A DNA stretch of 64,000 bases from Polaromonas sp. SP1 (GTDB lineage: Bacteria; Pseudomonadota; Gammaproteobacteria; Burkholderiales; Burkholderiaceae_C): positions 3,886,501 to 3,950,500 of the forward strand of contig NZ_CP031013.1 in the NCBI RefSeq assembly GCF_003711205.1, read 5' to 3'. Shown here piece after piece: positions 1 to 9,474 of this stretch (within the stretch, counting starts at the first letter, position 1; each line of letters starts with the position of its first letter). A model generated the notes under the pieces. That model saw only the letters and a program-made list of their open reading frames with translations. It searched no databases and had not been told where the DNA came from. A program made the translations under genes and the position numbers.

Positions 1-2511
1 AAAACCGATGATGTGACAGGGGTGATTGGCTTCTGGACGGAAGTACTGACGACCGAATGGGTTGATCGCGCGCACTTAGGAGAACAATTGGCCTTCGCCA
101 TATCAAGCATGGGCGACAGTTATGCAAGCCAGCTGTCCCCCTTGTTAAAAATATTGTTGAACATGCCGAGGGGGGAGCGCAGCTTTCTTGGAAAAGCTTT
201 GGCACGTTGCGTCACTGCCGGGGGGCTGGACGATGAGGTGTTGTGGAAATACATCGCAGGCGAAGTCAGCGACAAGGACGTCCTCGGATATCGCTTCGAC
301 AAGAATTTGCATTGCGAACCAAACGAATTCGGCCATGCAAATGACCGTTTTTTGACTCGTCGCATGCAGATGTCGACATCCTTACTGAATTTGGCGGTGG
401 ACGCATTGGAAGGTTGGAGCAAGACCCATTCATCGCGATACGGCGGAGATCAGGGCTATCGGAGTGGTTTTCTGCGTGAAACATCCTATGAAGACACCCA
501 CAGCCAGACCGACCACCGACCTATCGATAGCGGGCGTATTTTTATGGACTCTATTGAAGCAGCGGTCGTTCACCATGCAAATACCAACTCCGAGTGGTGG
601 CAACTGAACCGTAAACGACTGTGCTCCAACACGGAAGGAGCATTGCGCTATTTCGCTATCCGAGCCTGCATAGCGACGCCGGCTACCAATTTGGAGGTAA
701 TCGGCCGTATGTTGTGCGATGCAGATCTACTCAAATCGGATTTATCGTTCGAGATCGGAGCACTGATCCAGACCGCCTTTATTGACTTGGACTTTGCCAC
801 GCAAGATGCAATTCAGCTGGAAATTTTGGACATTTATCGTGAAGACACTACCGATACGGACCATCTTGCATGGAGGTTACTCCTACAAGCTCAATTGATA
901 CTGCCCATCCCATGCCATCTACGAACCCCGGCGAGTCAAGCAGTCATCGATAAGGTTGAATATTTGAAGTGGCCCCTTGTCAGACAGGCCAGCATTGACT
1001 CTGCTGGTGGCTGGGTTGCACCACCCTTTTCCTTTGAAGTTTTTTTGAACTCCAGTGACGTAGCGGTACTGGGATTGCTACGCCACTACGAGGGCTATCT
1101 GAGAAATTCCTTCAGTGATTTTTTGATTGGTGGTGAAGAAGAGGTTGGCCGTCAACTGCAGGAAGCAACATCGCGCCATCCAGGTCGCTTCATCGCATTT
1201 TTGTTGCATCACTGGGAAGACATACCAAAGAGATTCCGCGATGACCTCATGGATGGTGCCGCCACTCATCTCGCCATCCGCCACGGTAACTTGCAGCCCA
1301 ATGGCAACTGGACGCCTGTTAAAGAAGCCGACGCTGCGGCACTTGCTCAAGACATGCTGAATGCTCTGGAAAAATATCCAGAACACTGGCATCACAGTCG
1401 CGAGGCAGCCAAAGCTTTGGAAGCCTGTGCACATTTAATCCATGACACTCCGACATCCCAAAGACTGGTGTTATTGGCTAGGCAGTTTTTGGCAATGACT
1501 GAGAAAGAATCCATTTCTGGCGATTCAGTTAGTTGGCTGGACATTGGCATCAACATGACAAAAGGCAATGTTGCTGATGCACTGATGATTGTGGCCACGG
1601 AGCTTCAAGAAAACAGCACGCCCTGGCCTGAACTTCTGGCTCCTACTCTGCGTAGTTTTGCAAACGATATCCACCCTGCTGTTCGGGCAGTCATGCTGCG
1701 ACGGTTGCCATATTTGCAAAGTCTTAATCCCGAATTTGGATGGCACCTGTTTGACATCGCCATGCACCAACCTGCCGCGGGGCTTTGGGCGATGGCGGAG
1801 CCTTGTCTGTATTACGCGTACCACCAGCGGTTTGAGATAGTTAAGCCGCGGCTTGTACAAATGGCGACCAAAGGCGACGGCAAAGATCTCGAAACATGGG
1901 GTCGTATTGCTGCACTTGCGGCATTGAGCGACAGATTTGATTTCAATCTGCTGCTTGAGCAGCTTAAGACCATGAATACCGCGGAGGCTTGGCGAGGCGC
2001 TGCAAGTATTTGGAGTCACCCTGAAAATTACCAACGTCATATAAAGCAGTGTTACGAGGGTCTCGAAGTTGGTATGTCTCTACAGAATCAACATGCAGCG
2101 GCTGTGGCACGTAAGCTGCGAAACCTGTTCTGGGATCCGAAACCGCTGGCAGTAATTTCCCTATCACTACTCAAGCGTTGTTTTGAACTTCTGAAAGCCG
2201 AAACTGAGCCCAATCGGCGGGAGTTTCACGGGTTTGATGCTTGGCTAAATGCCATGTCTCAACATGAACCAGAAGAGGCGCTGGCGGCTTGCGAGTTTTT
2301 TTTGGAGTTTGTGCAACACACCAGGCTCCATCTGTACGACCACGAAAATAACTTCACCCAACTACTAACTCATCTTTTTGCTCATGCGGAAGAACGAGAA
2401 GAATCGGATAGCGGATCCATGATTCAGCGCGTCGTCGCAATACAGGATAAGTTGCTTGCCCTTGGCGTGAATGGCGTCAGTGAATGGCTCAAAGCGGCGG
2501 AAAGACAGTGA
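1..2511 (+). CDS. Large protein of unknown function, 5' end outside window
   Basis: The frame is open from base 1 (upstream codons read K-T-D-D before a GTG at 13), so this is probably the C-terminal 836 residues of a larger protein. I recognise no catalytic motif. What is visible is almost entirely helical: repeated segments of the type 'HPAVRAVMLRRLPYL' (about residue 555) followed by 'GWHLFDIA', as in HEAT/TPR-like solenoids. The C-terminus (QDKLLALGVNGVSEWLKAA) looks like a closing helix pair. Base composition is lower in GC than its neighbours (29 G+C among bases 541-600), and codon use is more AT-rich, which suggests horizontal acquisition. Large multidomain proteins with such C-terminal solenoids include STAND NTPases of phage defence, but the N-terminal part that would decide this is missing. 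Function is unassigned. Confidence 0.7.
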   Translation, partial: KTDDVTGVIGFWTEVLTTEWVDRAHLGEQLAFAISSMGDSYASQLSPLLKILLNMPRGERSFLGKALARCVTAGGLDDEVLWKYIAGEVSDKDVLGYRFDKNLHCEPNEFGHANDRFLTRRMQMSTSLLNLAVDALEGWSKTHSSRYGGDQGYRSGFLRETSYEDTHSQTDHRPIDSGRIFMDSIEAAVVHHANTNSEWWQLNRKRLCSNTEGALRYFAIRACIATPATNLEVIGRMLCDADLLKSDLSFEIGALIQTAFIDLDFATQDAIQLEILDIYREDTTDTDHLAWRLLLQAQLILPIPCHLRTPASQAVIDKVEYLKWPLVRQASIDSAGGWVAPPFSFEVFLNSSDVAVLGLLRHYEGYLRNSFSDFLIGGEEEVGRQLQEATSRHPGRFIAFLLHHWEDIPKRFRDDLMDGAATHLAIRHGNLQPNGNWTPVKEADAAALAQDMLNALEKYPEHWHHSREAAKALEACAHLIHDTPTSQRLVLLARQFLAMTEKESISGDSVSWLDIGINMTKGNVADALMIVATELQENSTPWPELLAPTLRSFANDIHPAVRAVMLRRLPYLQSLNPEFGWHLFDIAMHQPAAGLWAMAEPCLYYAYHQRFEIVKPRLVQMATKGDGKDLETWGRIAALAALSDRFDFNLLLEQLKTMNTAEAWRGAASIWSHPENYQRHIKQCYEGLEVGMSLQNQHAAAVARKLRNLFWDPKPLAVISLSLLKRCFELLKAETEPNRREFHGFDAWLNAMSQHEPEEALAACEFFLEFVQHTRLHLYDHENNFTQLLTHLFAHAEEREESDSGSMIQRVVAIQDKLLALGVNGVSEWLKAAERQ

Positions 2512-2525
2512 TTAGGCTCATCAGC

Positions 2526-2554
2526 AAAAAAGCCCGGGCTCAGCCGGGCTTTTT
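2526..2554. terminator. Bidirectional rho-independent terminator
   Basis: A GC-rich stem (AGCCCGG / CCGGGCT) is flanked by an A-run on the left and a T-run on the right, so it can end transcription both of the solenoid gene on the plus strand and of the pyruvate dehydrogenase operon on the minus strand. The two converge here. Confidence 0.85.
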
Positions 2555-2573
2555 ACTATACGCAAGGCGCTGC

Positions 2574-4424
2574 TTACTTGCGAGGTGGCGGCAAATCGGT
2601 GCAGCTGCCGTGTGCCACTTCCGCGGCCATGCCCATGCTCTCGCCCAGTGTGGGGTGCGGGTGGATGGTCTTGCCGATGTCGACGGCGTCGGCGCCCATC
2701 TCGATGGCGAGGGCGATCTCGCCGATCATGTCGCCGGCGTGGGTGCCGACAATGCCGCCGCCCAGGATCTTGCCGTGGCCGTGAGCCTCCGGGCTGTCGT
2801 CAAACAGCAGCTTGGTGAAGCCTTCGCTGCGGCCGTTGGCAATCGCGCGTGCGGAGGCCGTCCAGGGGAAGAGGCCCTTCTTGACCTTGATGCCTTGCGC
2901 CTTGGCCTGGTCTTCGGTAAGGCCGACCCAGGCGATTTCGGGGTCGGTGTAGGCGACGCTGGGGATCACGCGCGCATTGAAGGCGGCGCTGGCGAGTTCC
3001 TTGTTGCCTTGCAGTTCACCGGCGATGACTTCAGCCGCCACATGGCCTTCATGCACAGCCTTGTGCGCCAGCATGGGCTGGCCGACGATGTCGCCGATGG
3101 CGAAGATGTGCGGCACATTGGTGCGCATCTGGATGTCGACGGGGATAAAGCCGCGGTCGGACACGCTGACGCCGGCTTTTTCGGCCGAGATTTTTTTGCC
3201 GTTGGGCGAGCGGCCCACGGCCTGCAGCACCAGGTCGTAGGTTTGCGGCGCCGGGGCGCCCTCGCCTTCAAACGTGACTTCAATGCCGGCCTTGGTCGCC
3301 TTGGCGCCCACGGTTTTGGTCTTGAGCATGATGTTGTCAAAACGCGGTGCGTTCATCTTCTGCCAGACCTTGACGAGGTCGCGGTCGGCGCCCTGCATCA
3401 GGCCGTCCATCATCTCGACCACGTCGAGGCGCGCGCCCAGGGTGGAATACACCGTGCCCATTTCAAGGCCGATGATGCCGCCGCCCAAAATCAGCATGCG
3501 CTTGGGAACTTCTTTGAGGTCCAGCGCGCCGGTGGAATCGACCACGCGTGGATCGACCGGCATGAACGGCAGGCGCACAGCCTGCGAGCCCGCCGCGATG
3601 ATGCAGTTCTTGAAGGCGATGGTTTGTTTTTTGCCGGTTTTGTCCTGGCCGGTTCCGGAGGTTTCTTCCACCTCGATGTGGTTGGCACCGACAAAATTGC
3701 CGTAGCCGCGCACCACGGTGACCTTGCGCATCTTGGCCATGGCGGCCAGGCCGCCGATGAGCTTGCCGACCACGGTTTCCTTGTGGGTGCGCAGCTTGTT
3801 GATGTCGACCGTGGGTTCGCCAAAGCTCACGCCCACGCTGCCGAAGTGTTTGACTTCGTCCATCACGGCCGCCACATGCAGCAGCGCCTTGGAAGGAATG
3901 CAGCCCACATTCAGGCAGACGCCGCCCAGCGTGGCGTAGCGCTCGACGATGACAACCTTCAGGCCCAGGTCGGCCGCGCGGAAGGCGGCGGAATAGCCGC
4001 CGGGGCCGGCGCCCAGCACCACCAGGTCGCAATCCAGGTCGGCGGAGCCCGCAAAGCTGGCGGCCGTGGGGGCCGGAGTTGCTACAGTTTTAGGAGCGGC
4101 AGGTACAGGAGCAGCCTGGGCTGCAGCCTGTTTTGGTGCTGAATCTGCTGTGGGGGCTGCGGGTGCTGCGGCCGCGCCGGTGCTCTCGATCGTCAGCACG
4201 ACGGAGCCCTGCTTGACCTTGTCGCCGAGTTTGACCTTGATTTCCTTGACCACACCGGCCGCCGACGACGGGATTTCCATCGACGCCTTGTCGCTTTCAA
4301 CGGTGATCAGGCTTTGTTCGGCCTTGATGGTGTCGCCGGCCTTGACCAGCACTTCAATCACGGACACTTCGTCAAAATCGCCAATGTCCGGCACCTTGAT
4401 GTCTACCAGGCTGGATGCGCTCAT
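2574..4424 (-). CDS. lpdA: Dihydrolipoyl dehydrogenase (E3) with N-terminal lipoyl domain
   Basis: E3 of the pyruvate dehydrogenase complex; it reoxidises dihydrolipoamide with NAD+ through FAD. The 616-residue protein starts with a lipoyl domain (residues 6-80, lipoyl lysine K46 in ESDKASMEI), then an Ala/Pro linker (about 83-125). The FAD-binding GAGPGGY motif is near 138, the redox disulfide is C170/C175 (CLNVGC), a second NAD-binding GGGIIG motif follows, and the C-terminal HPHPTLGE (H588-E595) carries the catalytic His-Glu pair. Plain E3 is about 475 residues; the extra length is the lipoyl domain and linker, an arrangement known in several betaproteobacteria. It is the last gene of aceE-aceF-bph-lpdA and its ATG overlaps the bph stop by 4 bp (ATGA), implying translational coupling. 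The linker contains a family A repeat. Confidence 0.97.
   Translation of the reverse strand: MSASSLVDIKVPDIGDFDEVSVIEVLVKAGDTIKAEQSLITVESDKASMEIPSSAAGVVKEIKVKLGDKVKQGSVVLTIESTGAAAAPAAPTADSAPKQAAAQAAPVPAAPKTVATPAPTAASFAGSADLDCDLVVLGAGPGGYSAAFRAADLGLKVVIVERYATLGGVCLNVGCIPSKALLHVAAVMDEVKHFGSVGVSFGEPTVDINKLRTHKETVVGKLIGGLAAMAKMRKVTVVRGYGNFVGANHIEVEETSGTGQDKTGKKQTIAFKNCIIAAGSQAVRLPFMPVDPRVVDSTGALDLKEVPKRMLILGGGIIGLEMGTVYSTLGARLDVVEMMDGLMQGADRDLVKVWQKMNAPRFDNIMLKTKTVGAKATKAGIEVTFEGEGAPAPQTYDLVLQAVGRSPNGKKISAEKAGVSVSDRGFIPVDIQMRTNVPHIFAIGDIVGQPMLAHKAVHEGHVAAEVIAGELQGNKELASAAFNARVIPSVAYTDPEIAWVGLTEDQAKAQGIKVKKGLFPWTASARAIANGRSEGFTKLLFDDSPEAHGHGKILGGGIVGTHAGDMIGEIALAIEMGADAVDIGKTIHPHPTLGESMGMAAEVAHGSCTDLPPPRK
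4081..4136 (+). repeat. Family A repeat (degenerate) in the lpdA linker
   Basis: The segment starts GCTACAGTTTTAGGAGCGGC and ends GCAGCCTGGGCTGCAGCCTG plus TTTTG, matching the family A layout (GCTAY-N-AGC ... GGGCTGGAGGCC-TTTT). It is antisense to lpdA and encodes the linker residues around [16 protein letters not shown]. The codon phase is the same as in the other antisense intragenic copies. It resembles the aceF linker copy closely, so common descent of the two linkers is an alternative explanation. Confidence 0.6.
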
Positions 4425-5011
4425 TTGGAGGCTTTCAATTTAAGGGTGAATATGTCTATCGGTCCGGCGGAGTTCTTGTCGAACTCGCAGCCTGCGCTGA
4501 GGCCGGCCATGGCCACCTCGCGCGCCGTTTTGGCTTTGTCCCAGGCGGCATGCATCGCGCCCAGCGCAAAGCTGCGGCCTGAGCCGATGCCCCAGAATTC
4601 CTTGAACTCAAAGACTTCACGGTAGCTGTAAAGGCCGTAAATGCCGCTGGCATTGGCGATCACTACCGTGAACTGGCTGGACTCGTAGGGATCGTTGTCG
4701 TCTTCCTTGGTCTGCAGGAAAAACGTTTCTTTCAGCATGGGGTGCAGCTTGACGAAGGTGTCGAACACCTCGTCGCGCGAACCCAGCTTGAGCTGCTCTT
4801 TGGGCAAGGCCGCCATGGCCTTGCGCAGCACCGGAAAATGCGCCACCGTACCGGCCATGCCCACATAGCTCATGCCGGCGGGCGTGTCGACCTTGAAGAT
4901 CTTGCTGTTGGCCTCGAAGCGGTGCGTCAGGCTGGTGTCGCCGAAGGTCACCAGCGTGTCGGCCGCGATGGCAACCTGCCCCGCTTTTTTGACGACTACT
5001 AGCGTTGTCAT
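4421..5011 (-). CDS. Betaproteobacterial proteasome homologue (BPH), HslV-like Ntn hydrolase
   Basis: A 196-residue Ntn-hydrolase of the proteasome/HslV superfamily. After removal of Met1 it would start with Thr1-Thr2 ([19 protein letters not shown]), as HslV does (TTIV...), with the conserved Asp17 (AADT) and a lysine (SKIF, mature K36) where the proteasomal catalytic lysine is expected. The '[14 protein letters not shown]' segment corresponds to the GSGG-ALAAA region of HslV. No hslU partner is adjacent, and the protein differs from HslV by an insertion before the lysine. This matches my recollection of BPH, a double-ring tetradecamer described from betaproteobacteria, better than HslV or Anbu. 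It lies between aceF (16 bp downstream of its start codon side) and lpdA (4-bp overlap), so it is co-transcribed with pyruvate dehydrogenase. Substrate is unknown. Confidence 0.85.
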   Translation of the reverse strand: MTTLVVVKKAGQVAIAADTLVTFGDTSLTHRFEANSKIFKVDTPAGMSYVGMAGTVAHFPVLRKAMAALPKEQLKLGSRDEVFDTFVKLHPMLKETFFLQTKEDDNDPYESSQFTVVIANASGIYGLYSYREVFEFKEFWGIGSGRSFALGAMHAAWDKAKTAREVAMAGLSAGCEFDKNSAGPIDIFTLKLKASK

Positions 5012-5026
5012 ATGTGCGCCACCTGT

Positions 5027-6697
5027 TTAGAGGAGGACGCGGCGGAAGTCAGCGAGGATTTGTCCGAGGTAGGCGTTAAAGCGCGCGGCGCCGGCGCCGT
5101 CAATCACGCGGTGGTCCCAGGCCAGCGACAGCGGCAGCATCAGGCGCGGCTGGAAGGCCTTGCCGTCCCAGACCGGCTCCATCTGGCTCTTGGAGACGCC
5201 GAGGATGGCGACTTCAGGGGCGTTGATGATGGGCGTGAAGTAACGCCCGCCGATGCCGCCCAGCGACGAGATGGTGAAGCTGGCGCCCTGCATTTCGGCC
5301 GGCGTCAATTTGCCGTCGCGCGCCTTCTTGGCCAACTCGCCCATTTCCTGGCTGATCTGCAACACGCCTTTTTTGTCGGCGTCTTTCAGCACCGGGACGA
5401 CCAGCCCGTTGGGCGTGTCGGCCGCAAAACCGATGTGGTAGTACTGCTTGTAGACGATCTGGTCGCCGTCGAGCGAGGCATTGAACTCGGGGTATTTCTT
5501 CAGGGCCGCAACGCTGGCCTTGATCAGGAAAGCCAGCATGGTGACTTTCAGGCCGGCCTTTTCGTTTTCCTTGTTGGTCGAAACGCGGAAGGCTTCGAGC
5601 TCGGTGATGTCGGCGTCGTCATGGTTGGTGACGTGCGGGATCATCACGTAGTTGCGCAGCAGGTTGGCGCCGCTGATCTTCTTGATGCGCGACATGTCCT
5701 TGCGCTCGACCGGGCCGAACTTGGTGAAGTCGACCTTGGGCCATGGCAGCAAATCGAGCCCTGCGCCGCCGCCCGACGATGCGGGCGCCTTGGCGGCCTG
5801 CGCCTGGGTGCGGACGCTGCCGTCCATCACCGACTTGGTGAAGGCCTGGATGTCGTCTTGCGTGATGCGGCCTTTGGGGCCGCTTCCTTTGACTTCGGCC
5901 AACGGCACGCCGAGCTCGCGCGCGAACTTGCGCACCGAGGGCGAGGCATGCGGCAGGCTCCCCTGCGGCGCGGTGGTGGGGTCGTGGGCCGGCTGGCTTG
6001 CGGGGGCGGATGTGGTTGCCTGTGCAGGCGCAGCAGCGGCGGCGGCAGGTGCAGCCGGGGCCGCAGCAGGCGCCGGTGCGGGCGCAGGCGCTGCGCTGGC
6101 AGCCACAGAGCCTTCGAGGATGGCCACCAGGTCGCCGATGTTGACGATGTCGCCCATCTTGACCTTGAGCTCTTTGAGCACGCCGGCGGCGGACGACGGA
6201 ATTTCCATCGAGGCCTTGTCGGACTCGACGGTGATCAGCGATTGCTCGGCCTTGATGGTGTCGCCGGGCTTGACCAGCACTTCAATGACGGAGACGTCCT
6301 TGAAGTCGCCGATGTCGGGCACGCGGACTTCGACCGGGCCGGAAGCGGCCGGGGCCGCAGCGGACGCGGGCGCCGGCGCTGCTACAGATTTGCTAGCGGC
6401 TGGTGCAGGTGCAGCCTGGGCTGCAGCCGGTTTTGATGCAGAAGGAGCGGCTTCAGCGCCGGCCACTTCCAGCGTCAGGACCACAGAGCCCTGCTTGACC
6501 TTGTCGTCGAGCTTGACCTTGATTTCCTTAACCACACCCGCGTGGCTGGACGGGATTTCCATGGAGGCCTTGTCGGACTCCACGGTGATCAGCGACTGCT
6601 CTGCTTTCACGGTGTCGCCGGGTTTTACCAGCAATTCAATCACCGTCACTTCGTCGAAATCCCCGATATCAGGAACTTGAATGTCTACCACTGCCAT
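5027..6697 (-). CDS. aceF: Pyruvate dehydrogenase E2, dihydrolipoyl acetyltransferase
   Basis: Core of the pyruvate dehydrogenase complex; transfers acetyl groups from E1 via lipoyl arms to CoA. The 556 residues contain two lipoyl domains (about 3-78 and 120-196, lysines K43 and K161, both in [12 protein letters not shown]), separated by Ala/Pro linkers, then a peripheral-subunit-binding domain (about 250-287, SPSVRKFARELGV). The catalytic domain ends with the HRVIDGA motif (H529, D533). Counting the domain on E3, the operon encodes three lipoyl domains. The linker at 80-120 contains a family A repeat. Transcribed with aceE upstream (53 bp gap) and bph downstream (15 bp gap). Confidence 0.97.
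   Translation of the reverse strand: MAVVDIQVPDIGDFDEVTVIELLVKPGDTVKAEQSLITVESDKASMEIPSSHAGVVKEIKVKLDDKVKQGSVVLTLEVAGAEAAPSASKPAAAQAAPAPAASKSVAAPAPASAAAPAASGPVEVRVPDIGDFKDVSVIEVLVKPGDTIKAEQSLITVESDKASMEIPSSAAGVLKELKVKMGDIVNIGDLVAILEGSVAASAAPAPAPAPAAAPAAPAAAAAAPAQATTSAPASQPAHDPTTAPQGSLPHASPSVRKFARELGVPLAEVKGSGPKGRITQDDIQAFTKSVMDGSVRTQAQAAKAPASSGGGAGLDLLPWPKVDFTKFGPVERKDMSRIKKISGANLLRNYVMIPHVTNHDDADITELEAFRVSTNKENEKAGLKVTMLAFLIKASVAALKKYPEFNASLDGDQIVYKQYYHIGFAADTPNGLVVPVLKDADKKGVLQISQEMGELAKKARDGKLTPAEMQGASFTISSLGGIGGRYFTPIINAPEVAILGVSKSQMEPVWDGKAFQPRLMLPLSLAWDHRVIDGAGAARFNAYLGQILADFRRVLL
6381..6437 (+). repeat. Family A repeat in the aceF linker
   Basis: Begins GCTACAGATTTGCTAGCGGC and ends GCAGCCTGGGCTGCAGCCGG followed by TTTTGATG. 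Antisense to aceF; encodes linker residues around AAAQAAPAPAASKSVA in the shared antisense codon phase. About 45 of 57 bases agree with the lpdA linker copy by eye. Confidence 0.65.
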
Positions 6698-6750
6698 ATT
6701 CTTGTCTCCGTTTGCTTCAGGCGTCTGTACGTCTACGTCAGGGTTTTAAC

Positions 6751-9474
6751 TCAAGCGTAAAGCGGGTTGATCTTGTCGACATTGATGCCGTACTTCTTGA
6801 TGGCTTCGCTCACCTTCGCGACCGGCACCGTGCCCTCTTCGCTGAGCGCCTTGAGCGCCGCCACGACGATGTAGTGGCGATTGATCTCGAAGTGCTCGCG
6901 CAGCTTGCTGCGGAAGTCGCTGCGGCCGAAGCCGTCGGTGCCCAGCACCTTGTAAGTGCGTCCCTTGGGGATAAAAGGCCTGATCTGCTCGGCGTAGGCC
7001 TTCATGTAGTCGGTCGACGCGACGACGGGGCCGGTGTGCTTTTCGAGCTGCTCGGCCACAAACGGCACCTGGGCTTTTTCGGTGGGGTGCAGCAGGCTCC
7101 AGCGTTCGGCGTTCTGGCCGTCGCGGGCCAGCTCGTTGAAGCTCGGGCAGCTCCAGACATTGGCGGCAACGCCCCACTCTTTTTCAAGCAGCTCTTGCGC
7201 GGCGATGGATTCACGCAGGATGGTGCCGGAGCCCAGGAGTTGCACGCGTGGCGTGAGTTTGGCGCCCTCTTTGCAGAGGTACATGCCCTTGATGATCTGC
7301 TCTTCGGTGCCGGGCTTGAGGCCGGGCATGGCGTAGTTCTCGTTCAGCAGCGTGAGGTAGAAGTACACGTTGTCCTGCTTTTCGACCATGCGCTTGAGGC
7401 CATGGTGCAGGATGACGCCGACTTCATGCGCAAAGGTCGGGTCGTAGCTGATGCAGTTCGGGATGGTGCCGGCCAGGATGTGGCTGTGGCCGTCTTCGTG
7501 CTGCAGGCCTTCGCCGTTGAGCGTGGTGCGGCCCGAGGTGCCGCCCAGCAGGAAACCGCGCGCCTGCATGTCGCCGGCCGCCCAGGCCAGGTCGCCGACA
7601 CGCTGGAAGCCGAACATCGAGTAGTACACGTAGAACGGGATCATGATCCGGTTGTTGGTGCTGTACGAGGTGGCGGCTGCGATCCAGCTGCTCATGCCGC
7701 CGGCTTCGTTGATGCCCTCTTGCAGGATCTGGCCCTGTTTGTCTTCCTTGTAGTACATGACCTGGTCTTTGTCGACCGGCGTGTACTTCTGGCCGTCAGG
7801 GTTGTAGATGCCGATCTGGCGGAACAGGCCTTCCATGCCGAAGGTGCGGGCTTCGTCGACCAGGATGGGGACGACGCGCGGGCCCAGGGCCTGGTCGCGC
7901 AGCAGCTGCGTGAGGAAGCGCACATACGCCTGCGTGGTCGAGATTTCGCGGCCTTCGGCGGTGGGCTCGATCACCGACTTGAAGGTCTCGAGCGCCGGCA
8001 CGGTGAACTGCTCGTCGGCCTTGACGCGGCGATGCGGCAGGTAGCCGCCCAGGGCCTTGCGGCGCTCGTGCAGGTAACGCATTTCGGGCGTGTCGTCGGC
8101 CGGTTTGTAGAACGGGATGTCGGCGAGCTGGCTGTCAGGAATCGGGATGTTGAAGCGGTCGCGGAAGGCCTTGATGTCCTCGTCGGCCAGCTTTTTGGTC
8201 TGGTGGACGTTGTTCTTGCCTTCGCCGATCTTGCCCATGCCGAAGCCCTTGACGGTCTTGATCAGCAGGACGGTGGGCTGGCCTTCGTGCTTGACGGCCG
8301 CGTGGAAGGCCGCGTAGACCTTCTGCGAGTCGTGGCCGCCGCGGCGCAGGTTCCAGATGTCGTCGTCGCTCATCTTGGCGACCATCTCGAGCGTGCGCGG
8401 GTCCTGGCCGAAGAAATGCTTGCGCACGTAGGCGCCGTCATTGGCCTTCATGGCCTGGTAGTCGCCGTCCAGCGTGTCCATCATGACCTTCTTGAGCGCG
8501 CCGTCCTTGTCGCGCGCCAGCAGTGGGTCCCAGTTGCTGCCCCAGATGAGCTTGATGACGTTCCAGCCGGCGCCGCGGAACTCGCCTTCGAGCTCCTGGA
8601 TGATCTTGCCGTTGCCGCGCACCGGGCCGTCCAGGCGCTGCAAATTGCAGTTGATGACGAAGACGAGGTTGTCGAGCTTTTCGCGTGCGGCCAGACCGAT
8701 GGCGCCCATGGATTCGACTTCATCCATCTCGCCGTCGCCGCAGAAGACCCAGACCTTGCGGTTTTCGGTGTTGGCAATGCCGCGGGCGTGCAGGTACTTG
8801 AGGAAACGGGCCTGGTAAATCGCCATCAACGGGCCCAGGCCCATGGACACGGTGGGGAACTGCCAGAACTCGGGCATCAGCTTGGGGTGCGGGTAGCTGG
8901 ACAGGCCCTTGCCGTCGACTTCCTGGCGGAAGTTGAGCAGTTGCTCTTCGGTCAGGCGGCCTTCCAGGTAGGCGCGGGCATAGACGCCGGGCGACACGTG
9001 GCCCTGGATGTAGAGGCAGTCGCCGCCGTGGTTTTCGCTCTCGGCATGCCAGAAGTGGTTGAAGCCGGCGCCGAACAGGCTGGCCAGCGAGGCGAAGGAG
9101 CCGATGTGACCGCCCAGGTCGCCGCCGTCGGCGGGGTGCAGGCGGTTGGCCTTGACCACCATCGCCATGGCGTTCCAGCGCATGTAGGCGCGCAGGCGTT
9201 CTTCGATCTCGAGGTTGCCGGGGGAGCGCTCTTCGTGGTCGGCTTCGATGGTGTTGACATAACCCGTGTTGGCCGAGAAAGGCATGTCGATGCTTTTCTG
9301 GCGGGCATGCTCAAGGAGTTGTTCGAGCAGGAAGTGGGCGCGCTCGGGGCCTTCGCTTTCGATGACGGCGGACAGCGCGTCCATCCACTCGCGGGTTTCC
9401 TGGCTGTCTTTGTCCAGTGCGTCGTTGGCGGCGGCGCGCAAGTTGTCGCCGGCTTGGGTGGGGTTGGCAGCCAT
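6751..9474 (-). CDS. aceE: Pyruvate dehydrogenase E1, homodimeric type
   Basis: Thiamine-diphosphate-dependent decarboxylation of pyruvate and reductive acetylation of E2. At 907 residues it has the length of the single-chain E1 of gamma- and betaproteobacteria. The ThDP/Mg motif is seen as CGDGEMDEVES ... VFVINCNLQRLDG, the N-terminal half carries GHIGSFAS, and the C-terminal transketolase-like half contains FGRSDFRSKLREHFEI. First gene of the operon. The start lies after a purine-rich stretch. Upstream is an AT-rich intergenic region shared with a divergent sensor kinase; I see no PdhR-type ATTGGTnnnACCAAT box there. Confidence 0.98.
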   Translation of the reverse strand: MAANPTQAGDNLRAAANDALDKDSQETREWMDALSAVIESEGPERAHFLLEQLLEHARQKSIDMPFSANTGYVNTIEADHEERSPGNLEIEERLRAYMRWNAMAMVVKANRLHPADGGDLGGHIGSFASLASLFGAGFNHFWHAESENHGGDCLYIQGHVSPGVYARAYLEGRLTEEQLLNFRQEVDGKGLSSYPHPKLMPEFWQFPTVSMGLGPLMAIYQARFLKYLHARGIANTENRKVWVFCGDGEMDEVESMGAIGLAAREKLDNLVFVINCNLQRLDGPVRGNGKIIQELEGEFRGAGWNVIKLIWGSNWDPLLARDKDGALKKVMMDTLDGDYQAMKANDGAYVRKHFFGQDPRTLEMVAKMSDDDIWNLRRGGHDSQKVYAAFHAAVKHEGQPTVLLIKTVKGFGMGKIGEGKNNVHQTKKLADEDIKAFRDRFNIPIPDSQLADIPFYKPADDTPEMRYLHERRKALGGYLPHRRVKADEQFTVPALETFKSVIEPTAEGREISTTQAYVRFLTQLLRDQALGPRVVPILVDEARTFGMEGLFRQIGIYNPDGQKYTPVDKDQVMYYKEDKQGQILQEGINEAGGMSSWIAAATSYSTNNRIMIPFYVYYSMFGFQRVGDLAWAAGDMQARGFLLGGTSGRTTLNGEGLQHEDGHSHILAGTIPNCISYDPTFAHEVGVILHHGLKRMVEKQDNVYFYLTLLNENYAMPGLKPGTEEQIIKGMYLCKEGAKLTPRVQLLGSGTILRESIAAQELLEKEWGVAANVWSCPSFNELARDGQNAERWSLLHPTEKAQVPFVAEQLEKHTGPVVASTDYMKAYAEQIRPFIPKGRTYKVLGTDGFGRSDFRSKLREHFEINRHYIVVAALKALSEEGTVPVAKVSEAIKKYGINVDKINPLYA

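Noticed and set aside
2484..4142. Long plus-strand open frame (552 codons) opposite lpdA
   Set aside because: It is the antisense of a GC-rich gene whose own frame has clear E3 motifs; composition alone keeps the opposite frame open.
5027..6697. Internal duplication in aceF as a recent mobile repeat
   Set aside because: The two similar blocks are the standard tandem lipoyl domains of E2, not a mobile element.
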